Shown here: one piece after another, positions 8,791 through 18,247 of the stretch
Numbering within the stretch: position 1 is the first letter of the stretch
Layout of the letters: each line of letters begins with the position of its first letter
Assembly: GCF_002798305.1 (NCBI RefSeq)
Contig: NZ_PCGR01000004.1
Span: 1 to 64,000 of the forward strand
Origin: Chryseomicrobium excrementi
Lineage (GTDB): Bacteria; Bacillota; Bacilli; Bacillales_A; Planococcaceae
Direction: 5' to 3'
Length of the DNA stretch: 64,000 nucleotides
Translations under genes and position numbers: made by a program
Notes under the pieces: generated by a model
What the model was told of the DNA's origin: nothing
The model's input: the letters and a program-made list of their open reading frames with translations, nothing else
Database searches by the model: none

Positions 8791-9141
8791 TTAAAATTTG
8801 ATGAGGCCTAAACTGATGGCAGCCGCATGGTCTACATGCTCCATCAACTCATCGTCTAGATGCGTAATCTTGTCGGTCAGTCGGGATTTGTCTATCGTGC
8901 GCAGTTGTTCAAGTAAAACAACAGAGTCGCGCTCTAAATGGTATCGTTCTGCATTGATCTCGATGTGTGTTGGTAATTTCGCTTTTTGAATCTGTGCTGT
9001 AATTGCAGCTACAATTACAGTTGGACTAAATCGATTTCCAATGTCGTTTTGCAGAACCAGCACGGGTCGTGTTCCACCTTGCTCAGAACCGACCACTGGT
9101 GATAGATCTGCATAAAAGACATCGCCACGTTTAACGATCAA
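8791..9141 (-). CDS. ndoA: EndoA (MazF-type) mRNA interferase toxin
   Basis: A 116-residue PemK/MazF toxin nearly collinear with B. subtilis EndoA ([61 protein letters not shown]). The family cleaves single-stranded RNA, UACAU in B. subtilis. The start is best placed at TTG 9139-9141: the GGAGG that would serve it lies 7 bases upstream, inside the last codons of the antitoxin, and the GTG further upstream would put that site inside the gene. The gap to the antitoxin stop is 4 bases. Confidence 0.93.
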   Translation of the reverse strand: MIVKRGDVFYADLSPVVGSEQGGTRPVLVLQNDIGNRFSPTVIVAAITAQIQKAKLPTHIEINAERYHLERDSVVLLEQLRTIDKSRLTDKITHLDDELMEHVDHAAAISLGLIKF

Positions 9142-9145
9142 ATTG

Positions 9146-9400
9146 TCAGCCTCCACTTACGAGTCGCTCAGTGGTATCATGCGCCTCATACTCTGCATGA
9201 AGACATTCACTGCAAATAGACAAATTAATATGAGACATTTCCAGGTACCCCTGAATCATGGCTTCTCGTATAATTGATGATTGTCCTTGCAGTTTCGTAA
9301 CGTGTTGTTTGATAACACGCTTTCCGTATACGGGACGGACTTCCTCCATATAATCTGCTAACAGATAAACTGTTTCTATCTTATCTGACTTTCCCCCCAC
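9146..9400 (-). CDS. ndoAI: EndoAI-type antitoxin, divergent N-terminus
   Basis: An 84-residue protein paired with EndoA. The C-terminal part ([13 protein letters not shown] ... [16 protein letters not shown]) matches the toxin-binding tail of B. subtilis EndoAI closely. The N-terminal 45 residues, where a ribbon-helix-helix DNA-binding domain is expected (KISLP-x-LVxELD pattern), are hard to align: only [15 protein letters not shown] is vaguely similar. The other frames are broken by stops or unlike the family, so I see no simple frameshift. The start is taken as GTG 9398-9400, 8 bases after GGAGG. Confidence 0.85.
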   Translation of the reverse strand: MGGKSDKIETVYLLADYMEEVRPVYGKRVIKQHVTKLQGQSSIIREAMIQGYLEMSHINLSICSECLHAEYEAHDTTERLVSGG

Positions 9401-9521
9401 AGCAAACACCTCCGACAAAACTTTCCTTATTACGACAATTTCTTTAATCTTACCATCGATAGCCTTTCATAGAAAGGTTATTTCGACAATCTAAGTGAAA
9501 TATACGTAGGAAGTACTAGTT

Positions 9522-10637
9522 TTATTTGTCAGATAGTGGGTAAATCCGCGGCACGCGCGAGGAAAGTTGACAGCAAATCTCATAGGAAATGGTCTGTAAG
9601 TGCTCCGCCCATTCTTCAGCAGGAATAGTATGTACTCCATTTGAACCTAGTAATACCACTTTTGTCCCGACTTTAAACGCTTTTGATAATTTTATCATCG
9701 TTTGATCCATACAGATTTTGCCGACAATTGGAGCCTTTTCATCTTCAATCAGCACACTCAGCTGGTTTAAACCTCGTAATAACCCATCTGCATACCCAAT
9801 TGGTACTGTACCTATCCACTCTGGCTCTTCACATCTATAAGCCGCTCCGTAACCAATTGAACTCCCACTAGGAAGTTGCTTCACATGAACCAATTCGGTA
9901 ACGAGGCGCATGGCTGGTCGATACGGGAAGTCAGTCGATTGCTGTAGCCACGGCGAAGGAGCGAGTCCATACATAGAAATTCCAAAACGGACTGCTGTAA
10001 ACGTAGCGTCAGGATGTTGGATCGCAGCCGCACTGTTGGCAGCATGAATGAAACGAGGCTTTTGCGGAAACAAACTTAGCCAAGTCTCAAACCGGTTCAG
10101 CTGTTCTTCAAAATGCGGATTCCGCTCTTCATCTGCTTTAGCGAAATGGGTATAGACACCTGCAAGGTCCCAGTTAGGATTGTCATTTAATAAGCGAACC
10201 GCTTCTAGGACTTCCTTTTCAGTAGCAAGTCCAATCCTCCCCATACCTGTGTCCAATTTGACGTGAAGACTTGGTTTTTCATCCGGAGACAGGTGCTGCA
10301 ACCATTCTAAGGAATGAGCCGTCAAATGAATTCCATGTTGAGCTGCGTATGGGACAAAGTGATGCGGAGAGTGACCAAGTACTAAGATCTCGGACTGACT
10401 CCCCGCCTCTCTAAGTTCAACCGCTTCATCCGGAGTAGCTACAGCAAAAAAGTGGAACCCTTGTTTTTCTAAATAGGTCACTACTTCCCCAGCTCCATGA
10501 CCATATGCATTTGCTTTTACTACAGGGATGATTGTCGTTTCATCCCGTAGCTTCTTTTGTAAAGATTGAATATTAGAATGAATCGCTTGTAAATCGATTT
10601 CTAGATAGGTAGGTCGAAAAGTAGTAGGTCTAGTCAT
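9522..10637 (-). CDS. alr: Alanine racemase
   Basis: A 371-residue fold III PLP enzyme that makes D-alanine for peptidoglycan. The PLP lysine is K41 in VVKANAYGHG, and the second catalytic base is the Tyr of SSIGYGAAYRC at about residue 263. The position between ydcC and the ndoAI-ndoA pair is the same as in B. subtilis alrA. Confidence 0.96.
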   Translation of the reverse strand: MTRPTTFRPTYLEIDLQAIHSNIQSLQKKLRDETTIIPVVKANAYGHGAGEVVTYLEKQGFHFFAVATPDEAVELREAGSQSEILVLGHSPHHFVPYAAQHGIHLTAHSLEWLQHLSPDEKPSLHVKLDTGMGRIGLATEKEVLEAVRLLNDNPNWDLAGVYTHFAKADEERNPHFEEQLNRFETWLSLFPQKPRFIHAANSAAAIQHPDATFTAVRFGISMYGLAPSPWLQQSTDFPYRPAMRLVTELVHVKQLPSGSSIGYGAAYRCEEPEWIGTVPIGYADGLLRGLNQLSVLIEDEKAPIVGKICMDQTMIKLSKAFKVGTKVVLLGSNGVHTIPAEEWAEHLQTISYEICCQLSSRVPRIYPLSDK

Positions 10638-10657
10638 GGTGATTCCTTCTTTATCTG

Positions 10658-11121
10658 TTATTTTTGTGAGGCGGCACTCATAGAGGCTGCCACTTCAATC
10701 GTCTCTTATTGGGTCAACTATATAGAAGCTATAAAATAAACCACACCATCTTTTTCCCGGCGCATCGAATGGTCATCCATTGCACCTAATTGAAAATCAA
10801 GGGGAGCTGGATCACTTGAAGCGAACACGGGAAGCAATGCATTTGGTGAAGCATTCTCTTGAATGACCGTAAAGGATTTATCTCCACTAGAATGAAGGAT
10901 GACTCGCTTGCCCGCATCCGTTGTGACAACTTCTTCCACCAGTTGAATTCCAGGTAATTGAGCGCCTGAGTAGGATGTCTCGAACTCAGGATTATCTAGT
11001 TCCGCACTAGCGGCTTTATATTTTGCTTGCTCAAAAGGATCTACTTCATAATCAGCTGCTGTGTGTATCTTTCCAAGATCACTATTGTTAAAGATGAGCT
11101 CCATTTTTTCAGCGCGTCCAT
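10658..11121 (-). pseudogene. ydcC: Decayed ydcC (LolA-like lipoprotein)
   Basis: B. subtilis and its relatives have ydcC here, a lipoprotein of roughly 340-350 residues. This locus keeps only pieces. An intact 128-codon frame (10718-11104) matches the family C-terminal part (DAGKRVILHSSGDKSFTVIQ ... LGAMDDHSMRR, GVVYFIAS). Straight after it, in the same frame, come TAG (10718-10720), LTQ, TAA (10706-10708) and then ETIEVAASMSAASQK before a final TAA at 10658, which continues the family tail across two nonsense codons. Upstream, another frame (ATG at 11121) reads DALKKWSSSLTIVIL, like the start of a signal peptide. The central LolA-like domain is missing. I infer an internal deletion plus nonsense mutations. 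Confidence 0.75.
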
Positions 11122-11160
11122 CCTTTCCTATACCATGCTAAAACACTATATGCGCGAACC

Positions 11161-11514
11161 CTATGACAACAGAACAACTTGTGCAGCGGCGTAATCTTTT
11201 GTATGTGTAATGGAGATAAAACCAGAGACCGGGACTTGTTGAAACAGTAAGGACGGTGCCCCCAGGTCATTTTTAATTACCTCAATGTCTTGAAAACCGC
11301 AGTCTCCACCTATTCCTGTTCCCCTCGCCTTGGCAAAGGCTTCTTTTGCTGCAAAGCGCGCTGCCAGATATTCAATTTGCCTACTTGGAATCGCTTGTTC
11401 ATAATACGTTTGCTCATTAGGAGTCAAAATTCGTTTGTAAAATCGAGGTGATCTTCGGACGAGTCGATCGATACGATCAAGCTCGATAATATCAAGTCCA
11501 ATGCCAGTAATCAT
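11161..11514 (-). CDS. acpS: Holo-[acyl-carrier-protein] synthase
   Basis: A 117-residue 4'-phosphopantetheinyl transferase that loads CoA-derived phosphopantetheine on acyl carrier protein. The family signature is present: GIGLDIIELDRI (metal-binding Asp), FAAKEAFAKARGTGIG and the terminal ISITHTKDYAAAQV. The frame is open 20 codons further upstream, but the ATG at 11512-11514 gives the usual start (MITGIGLDI) and length. Confidence 0.95.
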   Translation of the reverse strand: MITGIGLDIIELDRIDRLVRRSPRFYKRILTPNEQTYYEQAIPSRQIEYLAARFAAKEAFAKARGTGIGGDCGFQDIEVIKNDLGAPSLLFQQVPVSGFISITHTKDYAAAQVVLLS

Positions 11515-11572
11515 TCCGCTTCTATTGCTCCCTTCTACCATGTATACTAAATCATAATGAGGTGAAGTCATC

Positions 11573-12202
11573 ATGTTTATTCGAAATGAAAGTTTCCGGG
11601 AATACCGGACCTATTATCCTGTTGTATTTACATTACTAGTTGTCACGATTGCTATTCATATTATAGCAAATGCCCCTATTATAGGAGTGTCTATTTACTC
11701 TTTTGGTGTCGGTCAAAATGGATTGGTAGCTGAAGGAGAATATTGGCGGCTGATCACCCCTATATTCTTACACGGAGGCTTTATGCATCTTCTATTCAAC
11801 ATGTTTTCGTTGTTTTTGTTCGGCCCTGAGTTAGAGCGTTTGGCAGGAAGAGCTCGTTTTCTTACCATCTATTTTTTATCAGGTTTGACCGGAACAGTGG
11901 CTTCATTTTTATTTGAAGATGCAATGTATACACACTTGGGGGCCAGTGGGGCTATCTACGGAATATTCGGAGCGTTTGCAGCACTTGTGTATTATACAAG
12001 AAATGTGTTACCCCAACTCAAGCAAATCATCCTTCCTATCATCGGGATTGGGATCATTATGACGTTCGTTACACCTAATATTAATATCACAGCGCATCTT
12101 GGAGGTCTTGTGATGGGGTTCTTATTAGGTTTCTACTACTTCCATCCGAACCGTTTGTCTAAATGGAAAAAAACAAAACCGCGTACCGCACTGCGTTCTT
12201 AA
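11573..12202 (+). CDS. ydcA: Rhomboid family intramembrane serine protease
   Basis: A 209-residue six-helix membrane protein. The catalytic serine is in THLGASGAIYGIFGA and the catalytic histidine in NITAHLGGLVMGF; the HGGFMHLLFNMFSLFLFG segment carries the conserved HxxxN. It is transcribed divergently from acpS, as ydcA is in B. subtilis. The natural substrate is unknown. The ATG has GAGGTGA about 8 bases upstream. Confidence 0.92.
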   Translation: MFIRNESFREYRTYYPVVFTLLVVTIAIHIIANAPIIGVSIYSFGVGQNGLVAEGEYWRLITPIFLHGGFMHLLFNMFSLFLFGPELERLAGRARFLTIYFLSGLTGTVASFLFEDAMYTHLGASGAIYGIFGAFAALVYYTRNVLPQLKQIILPIIGIGIIMTFVTPNINITAHLGGLVMGFLLGFYYFHPNRLSKWKKTKPRTALRS

Positions 12203-12222
12203 GCAGGCGGTAGCGGTTTTTT
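12174..12222. terminator. Bidirectional terminator, rhomboid / ydbT
   Basis: AAACCGC/GCGGTTT and TACCGC/GCGGTA stem halves flank a loop, with T-rich ends on both strands. It overlaps the last codons of the rhomboid gene and ends at the ydbT stop. Confidence 0.8.
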
Positions 12223-13696
12223 AATTGGAACGCGGTTGGTACCAATCCATCGTACTGCGGGCTACATCTGCCTCTAAGGCTTTGATGGAGTGGCGACTTC
12301 CAAGAGCCCCAGATTTGATAGTCGCATGAAGGGAAGCCACATCCGAACGCTGTTCAAAATAGCTTTGACTTTGCATCTGAGCTTGAATACGTCTCTTTTC
12401 AAGCCAAACGGTCTTTCTTGAAAAGAAGCGGTATTGCATGACTAAGTGCTTGTCATGAATGGCGATTCCTGCTGTTCGGTGACTCCATAAGTCAAACGCT
12501 ATACTGATAGGTGCTAGTACAAAGAATAATAAACCATACGGGAAAAAGAAATAACTGAGTACTGCTCCAATGAGCCCGATCATCAAGAGGTTGATTCGGT
12601 AATAAAACTTCCGAGCACGCTTAGGAGGTCGTACGAAATCCACTTCAATAGGCAGCTCGGGAAACAATTCCGTTAATAGGTGCATCGCCTGATCCCTTTT
12701 GATAAGCGGAACAAGCTTCACTGTCTCGCTCTTCTCCAGAACGCTTCCTCCTGCACTATCGATCACAATGGTAACGTATCCAAACAGTTGTCGGAACGGA
12801 TTCTCAACCAATTGGACCCCTTGGATGCGGTGCAGTGGAATTGTTGTTCGTTTCTTTTCTAACAAGCCTCGTTTCAAGAGAATGTCTTTTCCATCCCTTG
12901 AAACTGTAAAATCATAGTTTTGAAGGTAGGTGAACCCGATACTGAGTAAGAACGTAACCAGTAACACCACGAATGCGAAAATAGCTATGAGTGCAGCCCC
13001 AAATCGAAGTAAGGACAAGACTTCATCATAGATTTGTTCATAAGGGATGAACTCCGAAAATTGCGAGAGCACAACGGCAGCCCCTGAAAAAATGACCCCA
13101 ATACCTCCAGAAGTGACAGCTAATACAATCAGATCTTTCGAAGACATGCGGTGCAGCACAGGTTCTTCTTGGCGAATCTGTTCAGCCAGTTGCTCTGTGG
13201 TGCCTTCTTCCGTTTCAACTGACTTCGCTCCAGCTTTGGCTGCTAGCATCTCTTGTTTGATTTGCTCAGCTGCTTCTAGCCGAATAGCAGTCAGCTCTGC
13301 TTCAGCTTCTTTTCCGATACCACCGCCTGCTGTCTCTACTTTCACTTTTACTAGACCGAACGGCCGATGAAAGATACTCTCCGTATAATCAAGGCTTTGG
13401 ATCCGGTCAAATGGGATATAGCGCTTCTTCTTTACAAATAGCCCGTATTCGATACGCAGTTCTCCATCTTCAAACCAGTAGACAAACTTCCACCATTTAA
13501 TGATTCCAGAAATTAAATAAAGTACTAGAGCACTTGCTGTCAGAATATATGGAATGAAACGGAACCAGCCGGATTCTGCGTCACCAGAACTTCCTAGAAA
13601 GAGAAAAATCACAATAGGAAAAATAAGTTCTTTGAGCCCTTTTACAAATGTAATGACGGCTGCTACTGGATGTAGTTTATAACGCTCCTCAGACAT
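12221..13696 (-). CDS. ydbT: YdbT-like bacterial PH-domain membrane protein
   Basis: A 491-residue membrane protein with repeated bPH2 domains separated by pairs of membrane segments. Each domain shows the KKRYIPFDRIQSLDY / KKRTTIPLHRIQGVQL type motif. It is encoded 3' of and overlapping ydbS, as in B. subtilis. In B. subtilis these genes have been linked to resistance to a secreted antimicrobial peptide (amyloliquecidin); the mechanism is unclear. Confidence 0.88.
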   Translation of the reverse strand: MSEERYKLHPVAAVITFVKGLKELIFPIVIFLFLGSSGDAESGWFRFIPYILTASALVLYLISGIIKWWKFVYWFEDGELRIEYGLFVKKKRYIPFDRIQSLDYTESIFHRPFGLVKVKVETAGGGIGKEAEAELTAIRLEAAEQIKQEMLAAKAGAKSVETEEGTTEQLAEQIRQEEPVLHRMSSKDLIVLAVTSGGIGVIFSGAAVVLSQFSEFIPYEQIYDEVLSLLRFGAALIAIFAFVVLLVTFLLSIGFTYLQNYDFTVSRDGKDILLKRGLLEKKRTTIPLHRIQGVQLVENPFRQLFGYVTIVIDSAGGSVLEKSETVKLVPLIKRDQAMHLLTELFPELPIEVDFVRPPKRARKFYYRINLLMIGLIGAVLSYFFFPYGLLFFVLAPISIAFDLWSHRTAGIAIHDKHLVMQYRFFSRKTVWLEKRRIQAQMQSQSYFEQRSDVASLHATIKSGALGSRHSIKALEADVARSTMDWYQPRSN

Positions 13697-14162
13697 CTTC
13701 TTCCGCCACCCTTGCTAGGACTGAGATCCGCTGTCGCATCGCTTCAGCTTCTTGCTCATCCAAAAACGGAATCGTGTGTTGTGTCGCTGCTGTCGAGATA
13801 TGTATAGATGCTAATTGATAATTTCTAAGAATCGGTCCTTGTTCGGTATCGACATGTTGGACTCGCACCATTGGAACCAGTGTCCGCTTTTTTATAAGAA
13901 TCCCATGTTGCAGCTCGATTTCATGCTCTCGAACTTCATAGCGCCACCGGTTCCAACGAAGATTTGGCATTACCCAAATCGACACTAAAGCAATAGCAAT
14001 AGCTATAGTAGCTAGGGCAAGATAGAGCCACCAGAGCTCAAAAAAGAGTAGATTGAGTACGATTAGACCTGTAGAAACTAGCACTACAAACGCCGTCTGT
14101 ATCAGTCCATAAATACGCCACACAGTAAGACCTTTGAGTGACAATTGATTTGCTGTTTGCAT
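13689..14162 (-). CDS. ydbS: YdbS-like bacterial PH-domain membrane protein
   Basis: A 157-residue protein with two N-terminal membrane segments (about residues 17-58) and one bPH2 domain containing KKRTLVPMVRVQHVDTEQGP. It is the upstream partner of ydbT (8-base overlap). AAGGAGG lies before the ATG. Confidence 0.88.
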   Translation of the reverse strand: MQTANQLSLKGLTVWRIYGLIQTAFVVLVSTGLIVLNLLFFELWWLYLALATIAIAIALVSIWVMPNLRWNRWRYEVREHEIELQHGILIKKRTLVPMVRVQHVDTEQGPILRNYQLASIHISTAATQHTIPFLDEQEAEAMRQRISVLARVAEEDV

Positions 14163-14235
14163 AGTTTAGCCTCCTTATTTAGTTATACGGGCTGGAGTGC
14201 CATAAGTTTCAAAATAGAAATGCAAAGCGGGCAAC

Positions 14236-14273
14236 CAAAAAAAGCTCCTTTCCCGCTGAGGGAAAGAAGCTGA
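14236..14273 (-). terminator. Terminator of cshA
   Basis: On the minus strand an AGCTTCTTTCCC / GGGAAAGGAGCT stem with a short loop and TTTTTTT tail, just after the cshA stop. Confidence 0.88.
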
Positions 14274-14284
14274 CAAGTAAAGTA

Positions 14285-15787
14285 TTAATCGTTGCGACGA
14301 GCTGGACGTGCAGCACGACGACTTGAACCATCACGTGGACCTGATGATGAACGACGAGCGCCACCACGATCTCCACCGCGACCACCAGAACGACCACCAC
14401 GGCCTCCGCCTGAACGGTTTCCACCACGGTAACCTCCGCGGCCTCCACCAGAACGTTCTCCACGCATTGGAAGTGGACGCTCTTCAGAAATAGTTACAGG
14501 TTGATCACTTGGCTCTTTTGTCATTGATTTAATAGCTGCTGCTACTAGATCAACTGCATCTAAGTTCTCAAGAAGTTCAGATGCTAGGGCACGGTAATCA
14601 CCAAGGTCATTCTTTTCAACTAGTTCAGTCAATGTTTCCATTGCTACACGTTGTTGACCAAGTAATGCCTCGTCCTCACTTGGTGGACGTAAAGGTGTCA
14701 TACGCTTCTTCGTTGTTTCTTCAACAATACGAAGGTAACCCATTTCACGTGGCGTTACGAAAGTAACTGCCATACCGCTTTTACCAGCACGGCCTGTACG
14801 ACCGATACGGTGAACATAGCTTTCTGGATCTTGCGGAATATCAAAGTTGTAAACGTGAGTGACACCAGAGATATCTAATCCACGAGCAGCAACGTCTGTT
14901 GCAACTAAGATGTCAATTTTGTTTTCTTTGAATTGACGAAGTACAGACATGCGTTTTGCTTGGCTAAGGTCTCCGTGGATTCCTTCTGCCATATAGCCGC
15001 GAATGCTCAACGCGTGAGACAATTCGTCTACACGACGTTTTGTACGACCGAATACAATCGCAAGCTCAGGTTGGTGTACATTGATGATACGTGATAACAC
15101 ATCAAATTTCTCACGTTCTTGCGCTTTTACGAAGAACTGCTCGATGTTTTCAACTGTCATTTCTTTTGATTTGATTTTCACTTCAACAGGATCTTTCATG
15201 AACGTGTTCGCAATTTTGCGGATTGGTCCAGGCATAGTAGCTGAGAATAGAAGTGTTTGACGAGTATCAGGAACGTTAGAAAGAATTGTATTGATGTCTT
15301 CGATGAAGCCCATGTTCAACATTTCATCCGCTTCGTCTAATACAAGCGTGTTGACGTTTTCTAGCTTCAACGTTTTACGGTTGATATGATCTAGAATACG
15401 ACCTGGTGTACCAACGATGATTTGTGGTTTGTTTTTAAGTGCACGGATTTGACGAGAGATATCTTGCCCACCGTATACAGATAAAAGTTTTACGCGCTTG
15501 TCATAGCCAAGCTTGTAAAGCTCTTCAGAAACCTGAATCGCAAGCTCACGAGTTGGAGCAATGATAAGGCCTTGGATGTTCGGGTTTTTAGGGTCAATCT
15601 TTTCAATTAATGGAATACCAAACGCAGCTGTTTTACCAGTACCTGTTTGAGCTTGGCCTAATACGTCGCGGCCTTCCATTGCATGTGTGATTGTACCTTC
15701 TTGGATTGGGGTAGCTTCTTCAAAACCCATACGTTTAATAGATTTTAATGTAGAAGCACTAATGTTTAATTCTGAAAAATTTGTCAA
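14285..15787 (-). CDS. cshA: DEAD-box RNA helicase CshA
   Basis: A 500-residue ATP-dependent RNA helicase. The motifs run in order: Q motif (GFEEATPIQ), I (AQTGTGKT), Ia (PTRELA), II (DEAD), III (SAT), IV-V ([17 protein letters not shown]) and VI ([10 protein letters not shown]). The C-terminal tail (about 435-500) is an Arg/Gly-rich RGG region. In B. subtilis CshA works in RNA turnover and cold adaptation. The gene has an unusually long upstream leader. Confidence 0.96.
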   Translation of the reverse strand: MTNFSELNISASTLKSIKRMGFEEATPIQEGTITHAMEGRDVLGQAQTGTGKTAAFGIPLIEKIDPKNPNIQGLIIAPTRELAIQVSEELYKLGYDKRVKLLSVYGGQDISRQIRALKNKPQIIVGTPGRILDHINRKTLKLENVNTLVLDEADEMLNMGFIEDINTILSNVPDTRQTLLFSATMPGPIRKIANTFMKDPVEVKIKSKEMTVENIEQFFVKAQEREKFDVLSRIINVHQPELAIVFGRTKRRVDELSHALSIRGYMAEGIHGDLSQAKRMSVLRQFKENKIDILVATDVAARGLDISGVTHVYNFDIPQDPESYVHRIGRTGRAGKSGMAVTFVTPREMGYLRIVEETTKKRMTPLRPPSEDEALLGQQRVAMETLTELVEKNDLGDYRALASELLENLDAVDLVAAAIKSMTKEPSDQPVTISEERPLPMRGERSGGGRGGYRGGNRSGGGRGGRSGGRGGDRGGARRSSSGPRDGSSRRAARPARRND

Positions 15788-16141
15788 AATACTAATCTCC
15801 TTTATTTCTGTTTTGACAAATGGTTACATTTTCAGATGACTGGCGGCAAATTTCGAGCCAATTATAGAGGAACGTCTCCGTTACGAAAATCTCTGTGGGT
15901 TTCACGAGAGGTTAATTAATAATAGGAAAGCCCGGTGATTGCCGAGCGGCTGTTTAGAACGTAAATACGCCTATAGTGATACAGCCGTTAAGTTCAAAAA
16001 AAAAGCGCTCTTCACAAAATGACGGAAGAGTCTTTACACAAAATGTATCCATTGCTCAAAACAGTGTATCATGCGAAGCACGAAAAAGCAACGCATGTAC
16101 ACTTAGTGTTTGCTGATTTACCTATTCTATTCACAAAGTGT
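15788..16141 (-). promoter_or_regulatory. Long non-coding leader of cshA
   Basis: This 354-base gap holds no convincing gene. On the minus strand it contains the terminator of the esterase gene (15996-16032), then a potential CGGCTGT / ACAGCCG hairpin at about 15949-15991, then about 150 bases before the cshA ribosome site. No clear -35/-10 pair stands out. A structured 5' UTR of cshA is a reasonable inference. Confidence 0.4.
15996..16032 (-). terminator. Terminator downstream of the esterase gene
   Basis: On the minus strand a CTCTTC / GAAGAG stem with a 12-base loop, then CGC and nine T. It closes the ddl-murF-esterase transcript. Confidence 0.75.
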
Positions 16142-16870
16142 TCAAGTTGTATGCGTTTCCATCTCAGCAGGTATCACAATTGGCTTTTGTAAGAATGCTA
16201 GTGCTTTTGGAAACCATTCGTTACAGTCATCACTGTAACAAATATGATGCTTCCCACAATCCGAATAGATCAGCTCTTTTTCTTCTGAACCTAGTTGCTC
16301 ATACAAATACTCCGCCGCTTGAAATGGCACGATTCCATCTTTTTTGCCTTGCACAAGACAGACTGGAATCGTGATTTTACTGTAGTAAGGTTCAACAAGT
16401 TTAAGGACACGTGTAAATTGAAAAGCGGAGCGGATCGGTGTCCTTCCAGCCTTTTGACGATACCGCATATAGACCGGATTTTGATCCGCTTGCTTTTTTA
16501 GTAAATCCACTGCAATTTCCTTAATATCTTGAAGCATTTGACCAGGAGCAATGTATTTCGCAGCCGCACTGAGTAGCACAAGTCGCTCAACAGGATAGCG
16601 AAGCGACAAGTACATCGCAATTAAGCCCCCCATAGAAAACCCGACAACATACAGCCGATCTACTTGAGGCATTAACTTGCGTATCGCGATTTCCGCTTCC
16701 ATCGTCCAATCTTCTGCGAGCATCTCTTGAAGCTCGAGTTCTTCACCATGACCAGGTAGTGTCACAACCGACACCACCCAGTCCGTATGTTGTTTTACAT
16801 AGTCAACGAATGGCTCCACTTCATAAGGAGCTCCTGTGTAGCCATGGATAAACAATACCCCGGTCTTCAT
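16142..16870 (-). CDS. Est30-like carboxylesterase / lipase
   Basis: A 242-residue alpha/beta hydrolase. The oxyanion-hole segment is LFIHGYTG, the nucleophile is S79 in VVGFSMGGL, the acid is in GKKDGIVPF and the histidine in CGKHHICYSD. It resembles the small carboxylesterases of Geobacillus and Bacillus; the physiological substrate is unknown. It lies 12 bases after murF and probably belongs to the same transcript. Confidence 0.88.
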   Translation of the reverse strand: MKTGVLFIHGYTGAPYEVEPFVDYVKQHTDWVVSVVTLPGHGEELELQEMLAEDWTMEAEIAIRKLMPQVDRLYVVGFSMGGLIAMYLSLRYPVERLVLLSAAAKYIAPGQMLQDIKEIAVDLLKKQADQNPVYMRYRQKAGRTPIRSAFQFTRVLKLVEPYYSKITIPVCLVQGKKDGIVPFQAAEYLYEQLGSEEKELIYSDCGKHHICYSDDCNEWFPKALAFLQKPIVIPAEMETHTT

Positions 16871-16882
16871 GCTGCTTCACAC

Positions 16883-18247
16883 TCACTTTCGGTTCCATGT
16901 CTCCATGGCTCTTTCTACCTTCATACCTCGTGAGCCTTTCAGTAAAACCAAATCTTTGTCTGTCAGCTGCTCTGCTAAAATCTTTTGCAGCTCTTCAAAG
17001 TATTCCGACCAGAAAATGCGGTCTTGGAAATCACCTTGCAATTCCTCATATAATACGCGCATACGAGGTCCAAATAGTGCCACTCCTGTGAACTCTTTAG
17101 AAGAAATAGCCGATGCCAATTGGCGGTGATAGGAAAGCTCTTGTTCTCCAAGCTCTAACATATCGCCGAGTACTAGCCATTTGTTCTTCCCGAAATCAGC
17201 TTGTTGCAAAAACTGAATAGCGGCAAGCATGGAAGTTGGTGCTGCATTGTATGCATCATTGATGAACGTCGGTCCCTCGGTCTCGATAACCTGCATACGC
17301 ATATCAGTTAATTCTACGTTGCGAATACTCTCTTGAATCTTTTCCGTAGTCAATCCTAGCTCTTTTCCTATCAATAAAGCTGCTAGGGCATTTTTAGCTT
17401 GGTGCTCTCCTAAAACACGCAACACGAAATCCCCGTCAATCAGTCCTGCAGTCGTGAATTCTGTTCCTTCTGTGGAGAAATTAGTTTTCACAAGACGCAA
17501 CTCGTTGGCATCTCCTTTTCCATAAGGAACCGTGTTTACACCAGATAACTCATTAACTGCTTGTTGAAGTAATGGCTCGTCTCCGTCATAGAACAAGATG
17601 CCCTCTGAAGCCATTCCTGCAATGATCTCCATTTTAGCTTTTGTGATATTTTCACGTGAGCCTAGGTCTTGAAGATGGGCTTCCCCGATGTTTGTGATGA
17701 CTGAGTATTTCGGTTTAGCAAGCTGTGATAAAAACTCAATCTCTCCAAATGAACTCATGCCCATCTCAAGAACCGCCACTTCCGTATCTTCATCAATAGC
17801 TAGCAACGTCAACGGCAAGCCAAGTTCGTTATTGAAATTCCCTTGTGTCTTAATTGTTTTGAAATAAGGCGAAAGCAGACCCGCAATCAAATCTTTAGTA
17901 GACGTCTTTCCATTTGAACCTGTCACTCCGATAAACGTCGCTTTCAGTTCTTCACGGTAGCTAGCAGCAAGCGATTGTAGCGCCTTAGCAGCATCGTCAA
18001 CAAGAAGGACCGGCCGATTTTTTGGAGGATTCGGTTCATCCTTTAACCAAAGTGTAGCGCTCGCCCCTTTTTCGAAAGCCTGCTCTACAAATTGGTGCCC
18101 ATTTACTTGTTCTCCGCGGAACGGTATAAACAGCTCACCTGGTTGTAATGTCCGTGTATTTAGTGAAGCACCTGTTACTAGCGTGTCTCCAAATTCACCT
18201 GCATCGGCACCTAACCAAGCAGCTACTTGTTGTAACGTCTTCTTCAC
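16883..18247 (-). CDS. murF: UDP-MurNAc-tripeptide-D-Ala-D-Ala ligase
   Basis: A 454-residue Mur ligase that adds the D-Ala-D-Ala dipeptide to the cytoplasmic peptidoglycan precursor. The P-loop is GVTGSNGKTSTKDLI, followed by the central-domain LEMGMSSFGEI motif and the C-terminal domain with NDAYNAAPTSM. The GTG start overlaps the ddl stop (GTGA), so the two are translationally coupled: Ddl makes the dipeptide that MurF uses. Confidence 0.96.
   Translation of the reverse strand: MKKTLQQVAAWLGADAGEFGDTLVTGASLNTRTLQPGELFIPFRGEQVNGHQFVEQAFEKGASATLWLKDEPNPPKNRPVLLVDDAAKALQSLAASYREELKATFIGVTGSNGKTSTKDLIAGLLSPYFKTIKTQGNFNNELGLPLTLLAIDEDTEVAVLEMGMSSFGEIEFLSQLAKPKYSVITNIGEAHLQDLGSRENITKAKMEIIAGMASEGILFYDGDEPLLQQAVNELSGVNTVPYGKGDANELRLVKTNFSTEGTEFTTAGLIDGDFVLRVLGEHQAKNALAALLIGKELGLTTEKIQESIRNVELTDMRMQVIETEGPTFINDAYNAAPTSMLAAIQFLQQADFGKNKWLVLGDMLELGEQELSYHRQLASAISSKEFTGVALFGPRMRVLYEELQGDFQDRIFWSEYFEELQKILAEQLTDKDLVLLKGSRGMKVERAMETWNRK

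Noticed and set aside
14209-14463. Valine-rich minus-strand frame over the cshA 3' end
   Set aside because: It is an out-of-frame reading of the RGG repeat region of cshA; the repeated GGY/CGN codons keep the shadow frame open.
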